From: RYN-230 sp963717125
GTDB lineage: Bacteria; Actinomycetota; Actinomycetes; Streptosporangiales; Streptosporangiaceae
Length of the DNA: 64,000 nucleotides
Direction: 5' to 3'
NCBI GenBank assembly: GCA_963717125.1
Contig: CAVQVG010000014.1
Span: 124,001 to 188,000, forward strand
Shown here: positions 54,645 to 63,392 of the stretch, piece by piece
How positions within the stretch are numbered: the stretch's first letter is position 1
Layout of the letters: the number at the start of each line of letters is the position of its first letter
The notes under the pieces: model-generated
What the model was told of the DNA's origin: nothing
The model's input: the letters and a program-made list of their open reading frames with translations, nothing else
Database searches by the model: none
Program-made: the position numbers and the translations under genes

Positions 54645-54989
54645 TCAGCGGCGCAGCCGGTCCCGCTTGGACTGGCAGTTCACGCAGCGGGACGCCTCCG
54701 GGCGGGCCTCCAGCCGTCCTTCCGGGATCGGCCGCCCGCAGTCCGCGCACGTCCCGTAGCTGCCGTCCTGGATCCGGCCCAGCGCGGCCACTATCTCGGA
54801 GCGCTGCGACATGGCCGAGGCGAGGATGGCCTCGGCCCGGTCACCCTCGGCCAGGCTGGTCCCGGCGTCGATCTCGTCCTGCGGGAAGTCCGGGCGGACG
54901 GCCGGCTGCTCGGTGCGCAGCACCGCGATCGACCTGTCCAACTGCGCGCACGCATCCTCCAGCCGCTGGCGTACGGTGAGCGTCTCCAT
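54645..54989 (-). CDS. TraR/DksA-family zinc-finger protein
   Basis: A 114-residue protein with an N-terminal helical hairpin (about 1-75) and a C-terminal C4 zinc finger GTCADCGRPIPEG then SRCVNCQSKRDR, spacing C-x2-C-x17-C-x2-C. DksA relatives insert the hairpin into the RNA polymerase secondary channel and modulate transcription with ppGpp. The DxxDxA tip motif of DksA is not evident. ATG with AGGAGGACTT upstream. Tail-to-tail with the methyltransferase gene. Confidence 0.9.
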   Translation of the reverse strand: METLTVRQRLEDACAQLDRSIAVLRTEQPAVRPDFPQDEIDAGTSLAEGDRAEAILASAMSQRSEIVAALGRIQDGSYGTCADCGRPIPEGRLEARPEASRCVNCQSKRDRLRR

Positions 54990-55063
54990 AAGTCCTCCTG
55001 CTGGTCAAGGGCACCGGCAGCGCAACGGAACGGTCCTGGGGCCGGCCGCGCCTGGGGGGGCCT

Positions 55064-55873
55064 TCAGAACAACGTGCCGGGCACCGAACCGGCCAGCGGC
55101 TCGATGAGCCCCGGCCCGTTGTGCCGTACCGAATTGACCTCCGTTGAGACGGGATATGACGTCAGGTGGGACACCGCGGCCGGCGCCAGCAGCCCGTGCA
55201 GCGCGTCGCCGCCGCTGGCCGCCGGGTCGAGCCAGTCGGCCCAGCGGGCGGGCTCGATCACCATCGGCATCCGGTCGTGGATCCGCCCGATCTCGTCCTC
55301 GGCCCGGGTGGTGATGATGGTCGCCGACCACAGCCACGCCCGCGGATCGTCGTCGGGCACGCTCTTGTCCCGCCACAGCTCGTACAGGCCGGCGAAGGCC
55401 AGCGCCCCGCCGTCCTTGCGGTGGATGAAGTACGGCTGCTTCGTTGGCTTGGCCGGGTCCCCGGTCTTCTCCCACTCGTAGTACCCGTCCGCCGGGAGCA
55501 GGCAGCGGTGCCGGGCGAACGCCCGGCGGAAGGCGGGCTTGACCGCCACGGTCTCGGACCGTGCGTTGATCAGCCGGCTGCCGATCGAGATGTCCTTGGC
55601 CCAGGACGGCACCAGGCCCCAGCGGACCACGCGCAGTTCGCGCACTGTCTTCTCGGCACCGTCCGGCGTCTCGGCGCCGTCCGGCGTGCCCTCAGCCGGG
55701 CTGTCGCCGGGTTCCGCCGCGTCCTTGGGCCGCCTGGCCAGCACCGCGTAGATGGGCTTGGTCGGCGCCACGTTGTAGTCCGGCCGCAGGTCTTCCTCGA
55801 CACGGTCGCGCTGCACGCTGAACTCCTCGAGGAGTTCCTGGCGCTTACGCGCCGACGCGAAACGACCGCACAT
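55064..55873 (-). CDS. SOS-response-associated peptidase (SRAP/YedK/HMCES family)
   Basis: Forms a thiazolidine crosslink with abasic sites in single-stranded DNA. The 269-residue protein starts MCGRF, so Cys2 becomes the N-terminal nucleophile after Met removal. The other catalytic residues are in DYNVAPTKP (Asn), LPADGYYEWEKTG (Glu) and GRIHDRMPMVI (His). An unusual acidic insertion (about 55-75) contains a 15-bp-encoded repeat (Thr-Pro-Asp-Gly-Ala-Glu). ATG start. Divergent from aroA across 234 bp. Confidence 0.93.
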   Translation of the reverse strand: MCGRFASARKRQELLEEFSVQRDRVEEDLRPDYNVAPTKPIYAVLARRPKDAAEPGDSPAEGTPDGAETPDGAEKTVRELRVVRWGLVPSWAKDISIGSRLINARSETVAVKPAFRRAFARHRCLLPADGYYEWEKTGDPAKPTKQPYFIHRKDGGALAFAGLYELWRDKSVPDDDPRAWLWSATIITTRAEDEIGRIHDRMPMVIEPARWADWLDPAASGGDALHGLLAPAAVSHLTSYPVSTEVNSVRHNGPGLIEPLAGSVPGTLF

Positions 55874-56107
55874 TAGCTTCTCCGTCCGCTGCTAGCCAGG
55901 TCTCAGTTCCCGGGCGAGCCGGAACCGGCGAAGCACGGAATGTGGCCTTTCCTAACCACAAATCTGGTTAACCAAACCTTCACCGCGGGTCCACCCGGGC
56001 GCGCTGCCGCTGGCGGGGCTCTCACCTGCGCGGTGCCCGCTGGTTCTTTCCCTGATTCGGCTGGTTCACTCCGGGCGGCCGGCCGGGCCACGCATTACGC
56101 TCACAGC

Positions 56108-57430
56108 ATGGAAACCTCGCCAGCGGTCTGGCCGGCCCCGGCGGCCACCGGCCCGGTCCGGGCCCGGGTGCGGCTGCCCGGTTCCAAGTCCATGACCAAC
56201 CGGGCGCTGGTGCTGGCCGCGCTGGCCGCCGGGCCCGCCGAGGTGCGCCACCCGCTACGGGCCAGGGACACGCTGCTGATGGCGGGGGCGCTGGCGGCGC
56301 TCGGCGCCGGGGTGGACACCGCCGATCCCCGGGCCTGGCGGGTCACCCCCGGCTGGGCCAGCCAGGACACCCAGGTCGAGGTGGGCAACGCCGGCACGGT
56401 GCTCCGGTTCGTGCCCCCGGTCGCGGCCCTTTCCAGCGTCGCGGTGCGGTTCCGCGGCGACCCGGCCGCGGCCCGGCGCCCGGTGGCCGCGATCATCGCC
56501 GCGCTACGCGAACTCGGGGCGGTCATCGACGACGGTGACCGCGGCGCTGTCCCGTTCACCGTGCACGGCACCGGCTCGCTGCCCGGCGGCGCGGTCACCG
56601 TGGACGCGTCCGCCTCGTCCCAGCTCGTGTCCGGGCTGCTGCTGGCCGCCCCCCGGTACGAGAAAGGGCTCGAAGTCCGGCACCGCGGCCCGCGCGCCCC
56701 GTCCGCCCCGCACATCGCGATGACCGTGCAGATGCTCCGCGACGCCGGGGCCACGGTCGAGACGGGCACCGCCGGGCCGGGCGCGGCCGGCGAAGCCGGC
56801 CACCCCGACACCTGGTTCGTGCACCCTGGGCAGCTGACCGGCCAGGCGGTGGGCGTTCAGCCGGATGTGGTGAATTCCGCCCCGTTCCTGGCCGCGGCCC
56901 TGGTCACCGGCGGGAGCGTGACGATCCTGGACTGGCCCGCGGTGACCGCGCAGCCGGCCAGCCAGATCCTGGACGTGTTCACCCGGCTGGGCGCGACCGC
57001 CGTGGCTGGGCCGGACGGGCTGACCGTCACGGGCTCGGGCCGGATCCACGGCATCACCGCCGACCTGGCCGACTGCAACGAAATCTCGATGGTCACCGGC
57101 GCGCTGGCCGCGCTGGCCGACACACCGTCGGTGCTCACCGGCATCGGCCACCAGCGGACCCACGAGACCGACCGGCTGGCCGCGCTGGCCGCCGAGATCA
57201 ACGCGCTGGGCGGTGAGGTGATCGAGCTGGCGGACGGGCTGGAGATCCGGCCGCGGCCGCTGCGCGCGGCCCGGCCGTTCGCCACCTACGACGATCACCG
57301 GCTGGTGATGGCGGCCGCCGTCCTCGGCCTGGCCGTGCCCGGCCTGGTGGTGGCCGACCCGGGGACGGTCGGCAAGACGTTCCCCGAGTTCCCCGACGCG
57401 TGGGCGGCGATGCTGGAGCGGGCTCCCTGA
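56108..57430 (+). CDS. aroA: 3-phosphoshikimate 1-carboxyvinyltransferase (EPSP synthase)
   Basis: Sixth step of the shikimate pathway, joining PEP to shikimate-3-phosphate. The 440-residue protein has LPGSKSMTNRALVLAALA (binding Lys/Ser), EVGNAGTVLRFVPPVAAL, VDASASSQLVSGLLLAAPRY, ADCNEISMVTGALAAL (catalytic acid region), RTHETDRLAALAAEI and YDDHRLVMAAAVLG. The NAGTVLRF element (versus NAGTAMR) and NEISM variant place it in the actinobacterial branch. ATG start. The stop is overlapped by the rsgA start, so the two are coupled. Confidence 0.94.
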   Translation: METSPAVWPAPAATGPVRARVRLPGSKSMTNRALVLAALAAGPAEVRHPLRARDTLLMAGALAALGAGVDTADPRAWRVTPGWASQDTQVEVGNAGTVLRFVPPVAALSSVAVRFRGDPAAARRPVAAIIAALRELGAVIDDGDRGAVPFTVHGTGSLPGGAVTVDASASSQLVSGLLLAAPRYEKGLEVRHRGPRAPSAPHIAMTVQMLRDAGATVETGTAGPGAAGEAGHPDTWFVHPGQLTGQAVGVQPDVVNSAPFLAAALVTGGSVTILDWPAVTAQPASQILDVFTRLGATAVAGPDGLTVTGSGRIHGITADLADCNEISMVTGALAALADTPSVLTGIGHQRTHETDRLAALAAEINALGGEVIELADGLEIRPRPLRAARPFATYDDHRLVMAAAVLGLAVPGLVVADPGTVGKTFPEFPDAWAAMLERAP

Positions 57431-58443
57431 ACCGGCGGCCGGGCTATGCCAACCTGGACGAGGATGACGTCCGGGTCCGCCCGGCGCGCGGCACCAGGCC
57501 GCGGACCCGCCGGCGCCCCGCACACGAAGACGCGGCCGAGGCGTTCGTGGCCTCGGTGGACCGGGGCCGGTACGGCTGCCTGATCGACCACCGGGTGGTC
57601 ACCGCGATGCGAGCCCGCGAGCTGGGCCGGCGCAGCGTGGTGGTGGGCGACCAGGTCGCCCTGGCCGGGGACATCTCCGGGGCGCCGGGCACGCTGGCCC
57701 GGATCGTCCGGGTCGAGCCGCGCAAGTCGGTGCTGCGCCGGTCGGCCGACGACACCGACCCGGTGGAGCGGGTCATCGTGGCCAACGCGGACCAGCTGGT
57801 CATCGTGACCGCGCTGGCCGACCCCCCGCCGCGGCCCCGGCTGATCGACCGGTTCCTGGTCGCGGCGTTCGATGGCGGGCTGAGCCCGCTGCTCGTGCTG
57901 ACCAAGTCCGACCTGGCCCCGGCCACGCCGCTCCTCGACGCGTACGGGCCGCTCGGCATCCCGCACGTGGTGCTCGGCCAGCCGCTGACCCCGGCCCGGC
58001 TCGATCCGCTGCGGGAGGCCCTGGCCGGGCGGGTCAGCGTCCTGGTCGGGCACTCCGGGGTGGGCAAGTCGACTCTGGTCAACGCGCTGATCCCGGGAGC
58101 GGACCGGGCCGTCGGCGTGGTCAGCCCGGTGACCGGGCGGGGCCGCCACACGTCCTCGTCCGCGGTCGCGCTGCCGCTGCCGCCGCCCGGCGAGGGCTGG
58201 CTCATCGACACCCCGGGCCTGCGTGGGTTCGGCCTGGCCCATGTCTCCCCGGAGCGGGTGGTGCGGGCCTTTCCGGACCTGGCCCCGGGCACGCTGGCCT
58301 GTCCGCGCGGATGCACCCACCTGGAGCCGGACTGCGCGCTCGACGACTGGGTCCGAGACCAGGGCGGGGACAGCCGGCTGGTGACCCGGCTGGATTCGCT
58401 GCGCCGCCTGCTGCGCAGCCGCGAGGGCGACGACAGCGGCTGA
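57427..58443 (+). CDS. rsgA: Ribosome small-subunit GTPase RsgA
   Basis: Circularly permuted GTPase that checks 30S subunit maturation. OB domain (1-95: CLIDHRVVTAMRARELGRRSVVVGDQVALAG), then G4 LTKSDL, G1 GHSGVGKSTLVNALIP and G3 DTPGLRGFGL, and a C-terminal zinc site ACPRGCTHLEPDCAL. Family starts are near the LNRRPGYANLDEDD segment. The codon there is CTG overlapping the aroA stop as CTGA with GGAGCGG upstream, giving 338 residues. The alternative GTG at 57400 lacks a ribosome site. I favour CTG, but the start is uncertain. Confidence 0.92.
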   Translation: MNRRPGYANLDEDDVRVRPARGTRPRTRRRPAHEDAAEAFVASVDRGRYGCLIDHRVVTAMRARELGRRSVVVGDQVALAGDISGAPGTLARIVRVEPRKSVLRRSADDTDPVERVIVANADQLVIVTALADPPPRPRLIDRFLVAAFDGGLSPLLVLTKSDLAPATPLLDAYGPLGIPHVVLGQPLTPARLDPLREALAGRVSVLVGHSGVGKSTLVNALIPGADRAVGVVSPVTGRGRHTSSSAVALPLPPPGEGWLIDTPGLRGFGLAHVSPERVVRAFPDLAPGTLACPRGCTHLEPDCALDDWVRDQGGDSRLVTRLDSLRRLLRSREGDDSG

Positions 58444-58506
58444 CGGGGTGCCCGTCTAGCTGGGGCAATGGCCGGCCGGGGCATTGATCCGCTACCGTTT
58501 CGCGGC

Positions 58507-59301
58507 ATGGCGGGATACGACGACGACCTGCGTTTCGCCCACGTCCTCGCCGACGCGGCCGATGACATCACCACGCGCCGATTCCGGGCCCTGGATCTGC
58601 GCGTCGAGGCCAAACCCGACCTGACCCCGGTCACCGACGCGGACAAGGCAGCCGAGGAAAGCCTGCGTAACGTGCTGCGCCGGTCCCGCCCCCGGGACGC
58701 CGTGCTGGGCGAGGAGTTCGGCCGCGAGGGCGGCGGCCCGCGGTGCTGGGTCATCGACCCGATCGACGGAACCAAGAACTACGTTCGCGGGGTACCGGTC
58801 TGGGCCACCCTGATCGGCCTGATGGACGGGGACAAGGTGGTCACCGGTGTGGTGTCCGCGCCGGCGCTCAGCCGGCGGTGGTGGGCGACAGTCGGCACCG
58901 GGGCGTGGACCGGGCGCAGCCTGACCAAGGCGACCCGCTGCCGCGTCTCTGACGTGTCCCAGCTGGAAGACGCCTCGTTCTCCTACTCCGGGGTGGACGG
59001 CTGGGCCGAGCGCGGCCTGCTGGACGGCTTCCTCGGGCTGACCCGGGCGGCCTGGCGGACCCGGGCCTACGGCGACTTCTGGTCGCACGTCCTGGTGGCC
59101 GAGGGCGCGGTTGACTTCTCGGCCGAGCCCGCGGTGTCGCTGTGGGACCTGGCCGCCGTGCAGGTCATCGTGGAGGAGGCCGGCGGCACGTTCACCGACC
59201 TGGCCGGCCAGGCCACCCCGGAGGGCGGCAGCGTGGTGTGCAGCAACGGGCGGCTGCACGAGGCGGTGCTGCGCACGCTGACCGGCGCTCCCCCGGACTA
59301 G
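58507..59301 (+). CDS. hisN: Histidinol-phosphatase, inositol-monophosphatase fold
   Basis: A 264-residue Mg-dependent phosphatase that completes histidine biosynthesis in actinomycetes. Metal motifs are LGEEFGREG (Glu), WVIDPIDGTKNYVRG (Asp-x-Ile-Asp-Gly-Thr, about 82-90) and VSLWDLAAVQVIVEEAGG (C-terminal Trp-Asp). KNYVRG rather than NF distinguishes histidinol-phosphatases from inositol monophosphatases. ATG start 64 nt after rsgA, same direction. The specific substrate is inferred from motif and context. Confidence 0.9.
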   Translation: MAGYDDDLRFAHVLADAADDITTRRFRALDLRVEAKPDLTPVTDADKAAEESLRNVLRRSRPRDAVLGEEFGREGGGPRCWVIDPIDGTKNYVRGVPVWATLIGLMDGDKVVTGVVSAPALSRRWWATVGTGAWTGRSLTKATRCRVSDVSQLEDASFSYSGVDGWAERGLLDGFLGLTRAAWRTRAYGDFWSHVLVAEGAVDFSAEPAVSLWDLAAVQVIVEEAGGTFTDLAGQATPEGGSVVCSNGRLHEAVLRTLTGAPPD

Positions 59302-59520
59302 GCCTTCAACCTGCCCTTATAGGACGTCCAACGAGCTGCGAACTGGGCGCAGAAGGTCGCGAAAAGGGCCTTGCTCTCCGGCCGGCTTGCGCGGATGCTG
59401 GAACTCAGTGCCTGTCACAAGGGCACAAGCGCGATATGTCCGCATGAGGCGCCACCGCCGGCCCGGGTAGCCCACGGGAAGGCGGTGGCGTATCCGGAAC
59501 GGCCCAGGGAGTGATCGATC

Positions 59521-59934
59521 GTGAAGGTGCGAGACGGCATGACCAGGCTGGTGCTCACGATCGGGCCCGCCCACACGTTGCGCGAGGCGGCCCGGCTGAT
59601 GTCGGCCCGCCGGGTCGGCGCGGCCGTGGTGACCGACGATCAGCACGCCGGGATCGGCATCCTGACCGAACGCGACATCCTGGACTCGATCGGCACCGGC
59701 CAGGATCCGGACACCGAACTGGTCGCCCAGCACCGCACCGTGGACGTGGTGTTCGCCTCGCCCGACTGGACCTTGCAGCAAGCCGCCGAGACCATGGTCC
59801 GATCCGGGTTCCGGCATCTCGTCGTGGTCGACGGCCAGGAGGTCACCGGGCTGCTGTCGATGCGCGACATCGTGCGCGTCTGGGCCGAGTCCAGCGAGCC
59901 GGTAGCCGGCGCCGAGGCCACCGCGCGCGCCTAA
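59521..59934 (+). CDS. CBS-domain protein
   Basis: A 137-residue protein of two CBS domains forming one Bateman module: VRDGMTRLVLTIGPAHTLREAARLM with GIGILTERDIL, and VDVVFASPDWTLQQAAETMVRSG with GLLSMRDIVRVW. Such modules bind adenine nucleotides or regulate partners. GTG start behind AGGGAGTGATC. Stands alone about 220 bp after hisN. Nucleotide and target unknown. Confidence 0.88.
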   Translation: MKVRDGMTRLVLTIGPAHTLREAARLMSARRVGAAVVTDDQHAGIGILTERDILDSIGTGQDPDTELVAQHRTVDVVFASPDWTLQQAAETMVRSGFRHLVVVDGQEVTGLLSMRDIVRVWAESSEPVAGAEATARA

Positions 59935-60085
59935 CGCGCCAAAGGGGGCGCGCCGCCGACTGGACTGCCGCGCCAAAGGGGGCGCGCCGCCGACTGGACT
60001 GAGGAGCGAGGGAGCGAAGCGACCGAGCGACGAGGGAAGTCGGCGAGTTGAGCGCCCCCGGAGGCGCAAAACAAAACAGAGAGTG
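59935..60085. repeat. Intergenic repeat family 2, copy 2 (inverted)
   Basis: Begins at the CBS gene stop with two direct 33-bp units (each CGCCAAAGGGGGCGCGCCGC then CGACTGGACTG), followed by GAGGAGCGAGGGAGCGAAGC and GGAAGTCGGCGAG. It ends in GGGGGCGC... with AACAAAACAGAGAGTGACGC. In reverse complement the central 75 nt match DNA at 21178-21252 nearly base for base. Confidence 0.87.
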
Positions 60086-60465
60086 ACGCAGTGATGGTTA
60101 CCGCAAGTGACTAAGACGGATGAGAGCCCTGTGCGCCTCCCCAGCCGGGCACACAGGGCTCTCCGCCCCCCGAATGGGCCAGCAGTGCCGGAAACCCCCG
60201 CCCGGCCCGTGGCCAACACGTACTAGTTCACCAGATTTCCCTGGTTATGGACAGGGCCTAAGGTCCCATTTCGGTCAACTTGTTTTTTCCTCCCCGCTAG
60301 CACCACACGCCCGTCGGCTAGCCGCCGGGGGTTCCCCGCGGGCACAACGCGGCGCCGGCCGCCGTTCACCACGGGCACAGATGGTTGCTTAGAGTGTCAG
60401 CTGCTTTCGGCAGGCGAGAGTCGCCCGGCTCCAGTGTCACCCAGCGGGGTCGTCAGCCAGCGGGG
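60086..60465. other. Gene-free region between CBS protein and membrane protein
   Basis: Contains the hairpin described separately and otherwise no open frame with a ribosome site. Unusually AT-rich tracts occur around 60235-60290 (ccagatttccctggttatgg, tcaacttgttttttcctcc), contrasting with the surrounding GC content. No tRNA-like cloverleaf or integrase site is visible. Confidence 0.45.
60122..60163. terminator. 12-bp perfect hairpin
   Basis: GAGAGCCCTGTG pairs perfectly with CACAGGGCTCTC across an 18-nt loop. It lies between convergent genes beyond repeat family 2; the loop length is long for a terminator and no T tract follows, so it could instead be a protein-binding dyad or small structured RNA. 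Confidence 0.55.
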
Positions 60466-61197
60466 TCATCCGGCGGGCGGCGGGCTGCCGTCCCGGCCGC
60501 CGTGCTCGCCCACACCGTCCGGCCGGTCACCGCCTCCGCCCGGCTCGCCGGCCGGTCCGGCGGCCGATCCGGCGGCCGGGCCGGGGGCCGGGGCCGGGGC
60601 CGACGCCGGGCCGCCGGCCGGGCCGCCGGGCCGATCCAGCACCCCGTACCCGCTCAGCGGGCGCTCGTGGCCGGTCAGCGCGGCGATCGAGGCGATGATC
60701 CCGGTGTCCCGGTCACCCACCAGCTCCCAGGCCCGGGCCACGCCGATGAGCAAGGACGCGACCAGCACGTTGCTGACGACCTCCAGCGCGGACGCGTTGC
60801 GGTCATTGATGATCACGACGAGCCCGGCCACGAGCTCGCTGCTGAACGTGGCCAGCAGCAGCCCGATCAGGCCCAGCTGGCCCCGGATCCGGCGGCGGGC
60901 CGCCGGGTCGGCCACGATGGACCGCAGCCCGGCCAAGGTGAACAGCACGCCGATGATGCCCAGCACGAACGCCGGGTAGCCGACCTTGTTCCCTGGCACC
61001 AGGCCGAACAGCGACACGGCCAGCGCGTTGGTGAACGCGAGCAGCGAGGCCGCCGCGCGGACCTGGTGGATCGGGTCCCGGCGCGTGCCCGGGGCCAGCC
61101 GCGGCGCCACCGATATGGCCACGAACAGGAGGCCGGTCAGCGCCGCCGCGGCCGCGGCGATGGCGGCGAACAGATCCCGGTACGTGCCGAACACCAC
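60466..61197 (-). CDS. Membrane protein, function unknown
   Basis: A 243-residue protein with five hydrophobic segments in residues 10-170 (LFAAIAAAAAALTGLLFVAISVA, FTNALAVSLFGLVPG, FVLGIIGVLFTLAGL, LGLIGLLLATFSSELVAGLVVII, VVSNVLVASLLIGVA) and a Pro/Ala/Gly-rich cytoplasmic tail of about 60 residues. The GTG pair at the start has no strong ribosome site. No domain assigned. Confidence 0.75.
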   Translation of the reverse strand: MVFGTYRDLFAAIAAAAAALTGLLFVAISVAPRLAPGTRRDPIHQVRAAASLLAFTNALAVSLFGLVPGNKVGYPAFVLGIIGVLFTLAGLRSIVADPAARRRIRGQLGLIGLLLATFSSELVAGLVVIINDRNASALEVVSNVLVASLLIGVARAWELVGDRDTGIIASIAALTGHERPLSGYGVLDRPGGPAGGPASAPAPAPGPAAGSAAGPAGEPGGGGDRPDGVGEHGGRDGSPPPAG

Positions 61198-61356
61198 GGC
61201 CGGATCACCTTCTGTCCCGTTGACTGATCAGCCACATACGGTACGGCACGCCGCCAGGCCCGCCCAGCCAGCGGCGGCCGGGGGGCGGTGACGTCAGCTG
61301 GACGAGGGGGCGTTAAGCAGCCAATGTCGTTGAACGGGGGTTCGACGGCGGCGCGG

Positions 61357-62301
61357 TCAGGGCGCGGGCTGCGCGGCCCGGGTCCAGCCGCGCCTGGTCC
61401 TGGTCAGTTCCTGGAAGCCCGCGGCGGCCAGGAAGGCCCGGTAGCCGGCGTCCGGTTCGTCCGGCGACGCGTAGTCCAGCAGACGGCTGACCTGCGCCAG
61501 CCGCAGCCAGCCCGCGGCCTGGCCGAGCAGCCAGGTAGCCACCCCGCGGCGCCGGTACGGCTCGGCCACGCGCAGGTTGCCGATGTCGGCCCAGCCGCCG
61601 CGCCGGGACAGCCGCTCCCCCTCGTCGAACACCTCCACCTCCACGTAGCCCAGCACGTCCGCGCCCCGCACCGCCGACAGCCTGGTTCCGTTCATTCCTA
61701 CTGAACGCCGGATCGTGAGCCCGGCCACCGGCGGTTGCGCGGTCTGCGCCAGCTCGTCCAGCACGGCCAGGTAGACCAGCTCGGTGCCGCCGGTGTGCGC
61801 GAAGCCGGCCTGCTGATACAGGTCGCTGATGTGCGGCCATTGCTCGGGTATGCCGTACACCCCGCGCACCGGCAGTTCGCCGCCCGCATCCTGCCGGCTG
61901 ACCTGCCACTCATCGAGTTGCCGGAGGCAGGCCGCCATGAGCTGCTGGGCGGCTTCGGTGGCGTCCGGCCAGCATGGGTTGCCGGCCGGCGCCACCGGCC
62001 AGAACAGCAGCCAGTGGATCTCCCCGCTGTCGCGGTAGGCCTGCCCGGCACGCTCGTCGGCGAAATAGCGGAGCAGGTGAGCCGCGGCCACCACCCGGCC
62101 GAGTTGCTCCGCGACCACGGTCAGCCTCTCACTGACCCACGGATCGACGATGGCCTCACCGGGCCGCCGCTCCAGGTCGCTGAGCAGGGCGCTGACCGAC
62201 ACGCCCAGCCCGGGGACGACAGCTGCGGCGTGCGCGTTGACCAGGTCGGTGAGCTGTTCCCGGTCGCGGCGGCGGAACGGCCGCACCTGGATGGAAGACA
62301 T
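61357..62301 (-). CDS. GNAT-family N-acetyltransferase
   Basis: A 314-residue protein with a degenerate N-terminal GNAT-like half and a C-terminal acetyltransferase domain: VLGYVEVEVFDEG, IGNLRVAEPYRRRGVATWLLGQAAGWLR (acetyl-CoA pyrophosphate loop R/Q-x-x-G-x-G/A) and DAGYRAFLAAAGFQEL. The ATG is chosen because GGAGG lies upstream in AGGAGGCCTGCTC. Tandem GNAT proteins of this size occur in mycothiol synthase-like and antibiotic-modifying families; the substrate is not determinable. Confidence 0.85.
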   Translation of the reverse strand: MSSIQVRPFRRRDREQLTDLVNAHAAAVVPGLGVSVSALLSDLERRPGEAIVDPWVSERLTVVAEQLGRVVAAAHLLRYFADERAGQAYRDSGEIHWLLFWPVAPAGNPCWPDATEAAQQLMAACLRQLDEWQVSRQDAGGELPVRGVYGIPEQWPHISDLYQQAGFAHTGGTELVYLAVLDELAQTAQPPVAGLTIRRSVGMNGTRLSAVRGADVLGYVEVEVFDEGERLSRRGGWADIGNLRVAEPYRRRGVATWLLGQAAGWLRLAQVSRLLDYASPDEPDAGYRAFLAAAGFQELTRTRRGWTRAAQPAP

Positions 62302-62405
62302 GAGCAGGCCTCCTAGACGCATGACGGCTCGCGATTGAAAGGCCCGCTACCAGTGCGGTACGCATAGCACTGTAATCCAGCCGGGGCCGGGCGGGGTGAC
62401 CGCGC

Positions 62406-63245
62406 TCAGCCGTCCTCCGGGTCGGGGCCGGTGTGGAAGATCGGCCAGCCGATCTCGGTACGCCACTGGGCCGCGTCGGCGATGCTCCGCCGGTCGGTCA
62501 GGTAGTACTCGCGGATCGGCCCGTCCACCCCCAGCGCGTGCTGGGTCACGTAGCCGGCCAGCGCGCCGTAGGCCCGGTCGATGTCGGTGTGCGGCCCGTC
62601 GTGGATGATCGTGGCCAGCTCGGCGGCTGGCACGGTCAGCGGGGTCACCCGGCCGACCGGCCGGACCGGGGTGCGGCACGGCACGAACAGGGTGGCCTCG
62701 CCCTGGTCGCGGGCGAACAGGTCGGTCGCGAAGATGCCGCCGCCGGGCCCGTCGGCGGACAGTTGCTGGCTGTCCAGTGTCGCGTAGAGCTCGCCGAACG
62801 CGCCCGGGAACCAGGACTGCAGGTCCGCCTGGTCCACCACGTCGCTGATGGCGGCGGCCGGGGTGGCCGGGACGCGGCGGCGGCTGATGCTGGCCGGCTC
62901 GGCCTGGGCCGGCTGCTCCAGCAGGTCGCGCAGCGAGGCGACCGCAGTCTGGGTGCGCGCCAGGCCCTCCTCCAGGCGGCCCAGGTGGGCCCCGATGAGC
63001 TCGTTGCGGGTGTCGATGTCGGGCGCGGCCAGCACCTTCCGGACCTCGTCCACCGGCATGTCCAGGTCGCGGAACCGCCGGATGATCTGCGCCACCGGGA
63101 TCTGCCCGGTGGTGTAGCGGCGGTAACCGGTGTGCGGGTCAACGTCGGCCGGCTCGAGCAGGCCGACCCGGTGGTAGTAGCGCAGCGTCTTCACGCTCAG
63201 GTGCGTCGCGCGGGCGAAGTCGCCGATCGGCAGGGCGTTGCGCAT
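62406..63245 (-). CDS. MerR-family regulator with GyrI-like effector domain
   Basis: A 279-residue activator. N-terminal MerR DNA-binding domain PIGDFARATHLSVKTLRYYHRVGLLEP then YRRYTTGQIPVAQIIRRFRDLDMP, a dimerisation helix (about 80-115), and a C-terminal GyrI/AraC-effector-like domain (about 120-279) for small-molecule binding. ATG start. Divergent from an NTF2-like gene; dyads CTCCCC-n-GGGGAG and ACCCTC-GAGGGT in the intergenic region are typical MerR operators with long promoter spacers. Confidence 0.88.
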   Translation of the reverse strand: MRNALPIGDFARATHLSVKTLRYYHRVGLLEPADVDPHTGYRRYTTGQIPVAQIIRRFRDLDMPVDEVRKVLAAPDIDTRNELIGAHLGRLEEGLARTQTAVASLRDLLEQPAQAEPASISRRRVPATPAAAISDVVDQADLQSWFPGAFGELYATLDSQQLSADGPGGGIFATDLFARDQGEATLFVPCRTPVRPVGRVTPLTVPAAELATIIHDGPHTDIDRAYGALAGYVTQHALGVDGPIREYYLTDRRSIADAAQWRTEIGWPIFHTGPDPEDG

Positions 63246-63261
63246 GAGCTCAGTCTGCCTC

Positions 63262-63276
63262 CTCCCCCCAGGGGAG
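63262..63276. promoter_or_regulatory. MerR-type operator near merR gene
   Basis: CTCCCCCCAGGGGAG is a G/C dyad that, read toward the merR gene, follows CTGACT and precedes CAGACT, the long-spacer layout typical of MerR promoters. Confidence 0.55.
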
Positions 63277-63297
63277 AGTCAGGCCCGGTTCGTGCCG

Positions 63298-63328
63298 TTG
63301 ACCCTCCACCGAGGGGAGCGGCGAGGGT
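63298..63328 (+). promoter_or_regulatory. Promoter with ACCCTC/GAGGGT dyad facing NTF2-like gene
   Basis: TTGACC overlaps ACCCTC, with GAGGG and GAGGGT downstream, forming inverted repeats within a long spacer before the NTF2-like gene. Activation by the divergent MerR protein is a natural inference. Confidence 0.45.
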
Positions 63329-63392
63329 GCTTGATGTGAGCGATTCACGGGATGCCCGGCCACCGGGGCCGGGCTGGAGAGGAGCAGCTGCC

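Noticed and set aside
60235..60290. Origin or attachment site in the AT-rich tract
   Set aside because: No DnaA boxes, integrase, tRNA end or direct-repeat boundaries accompany it.
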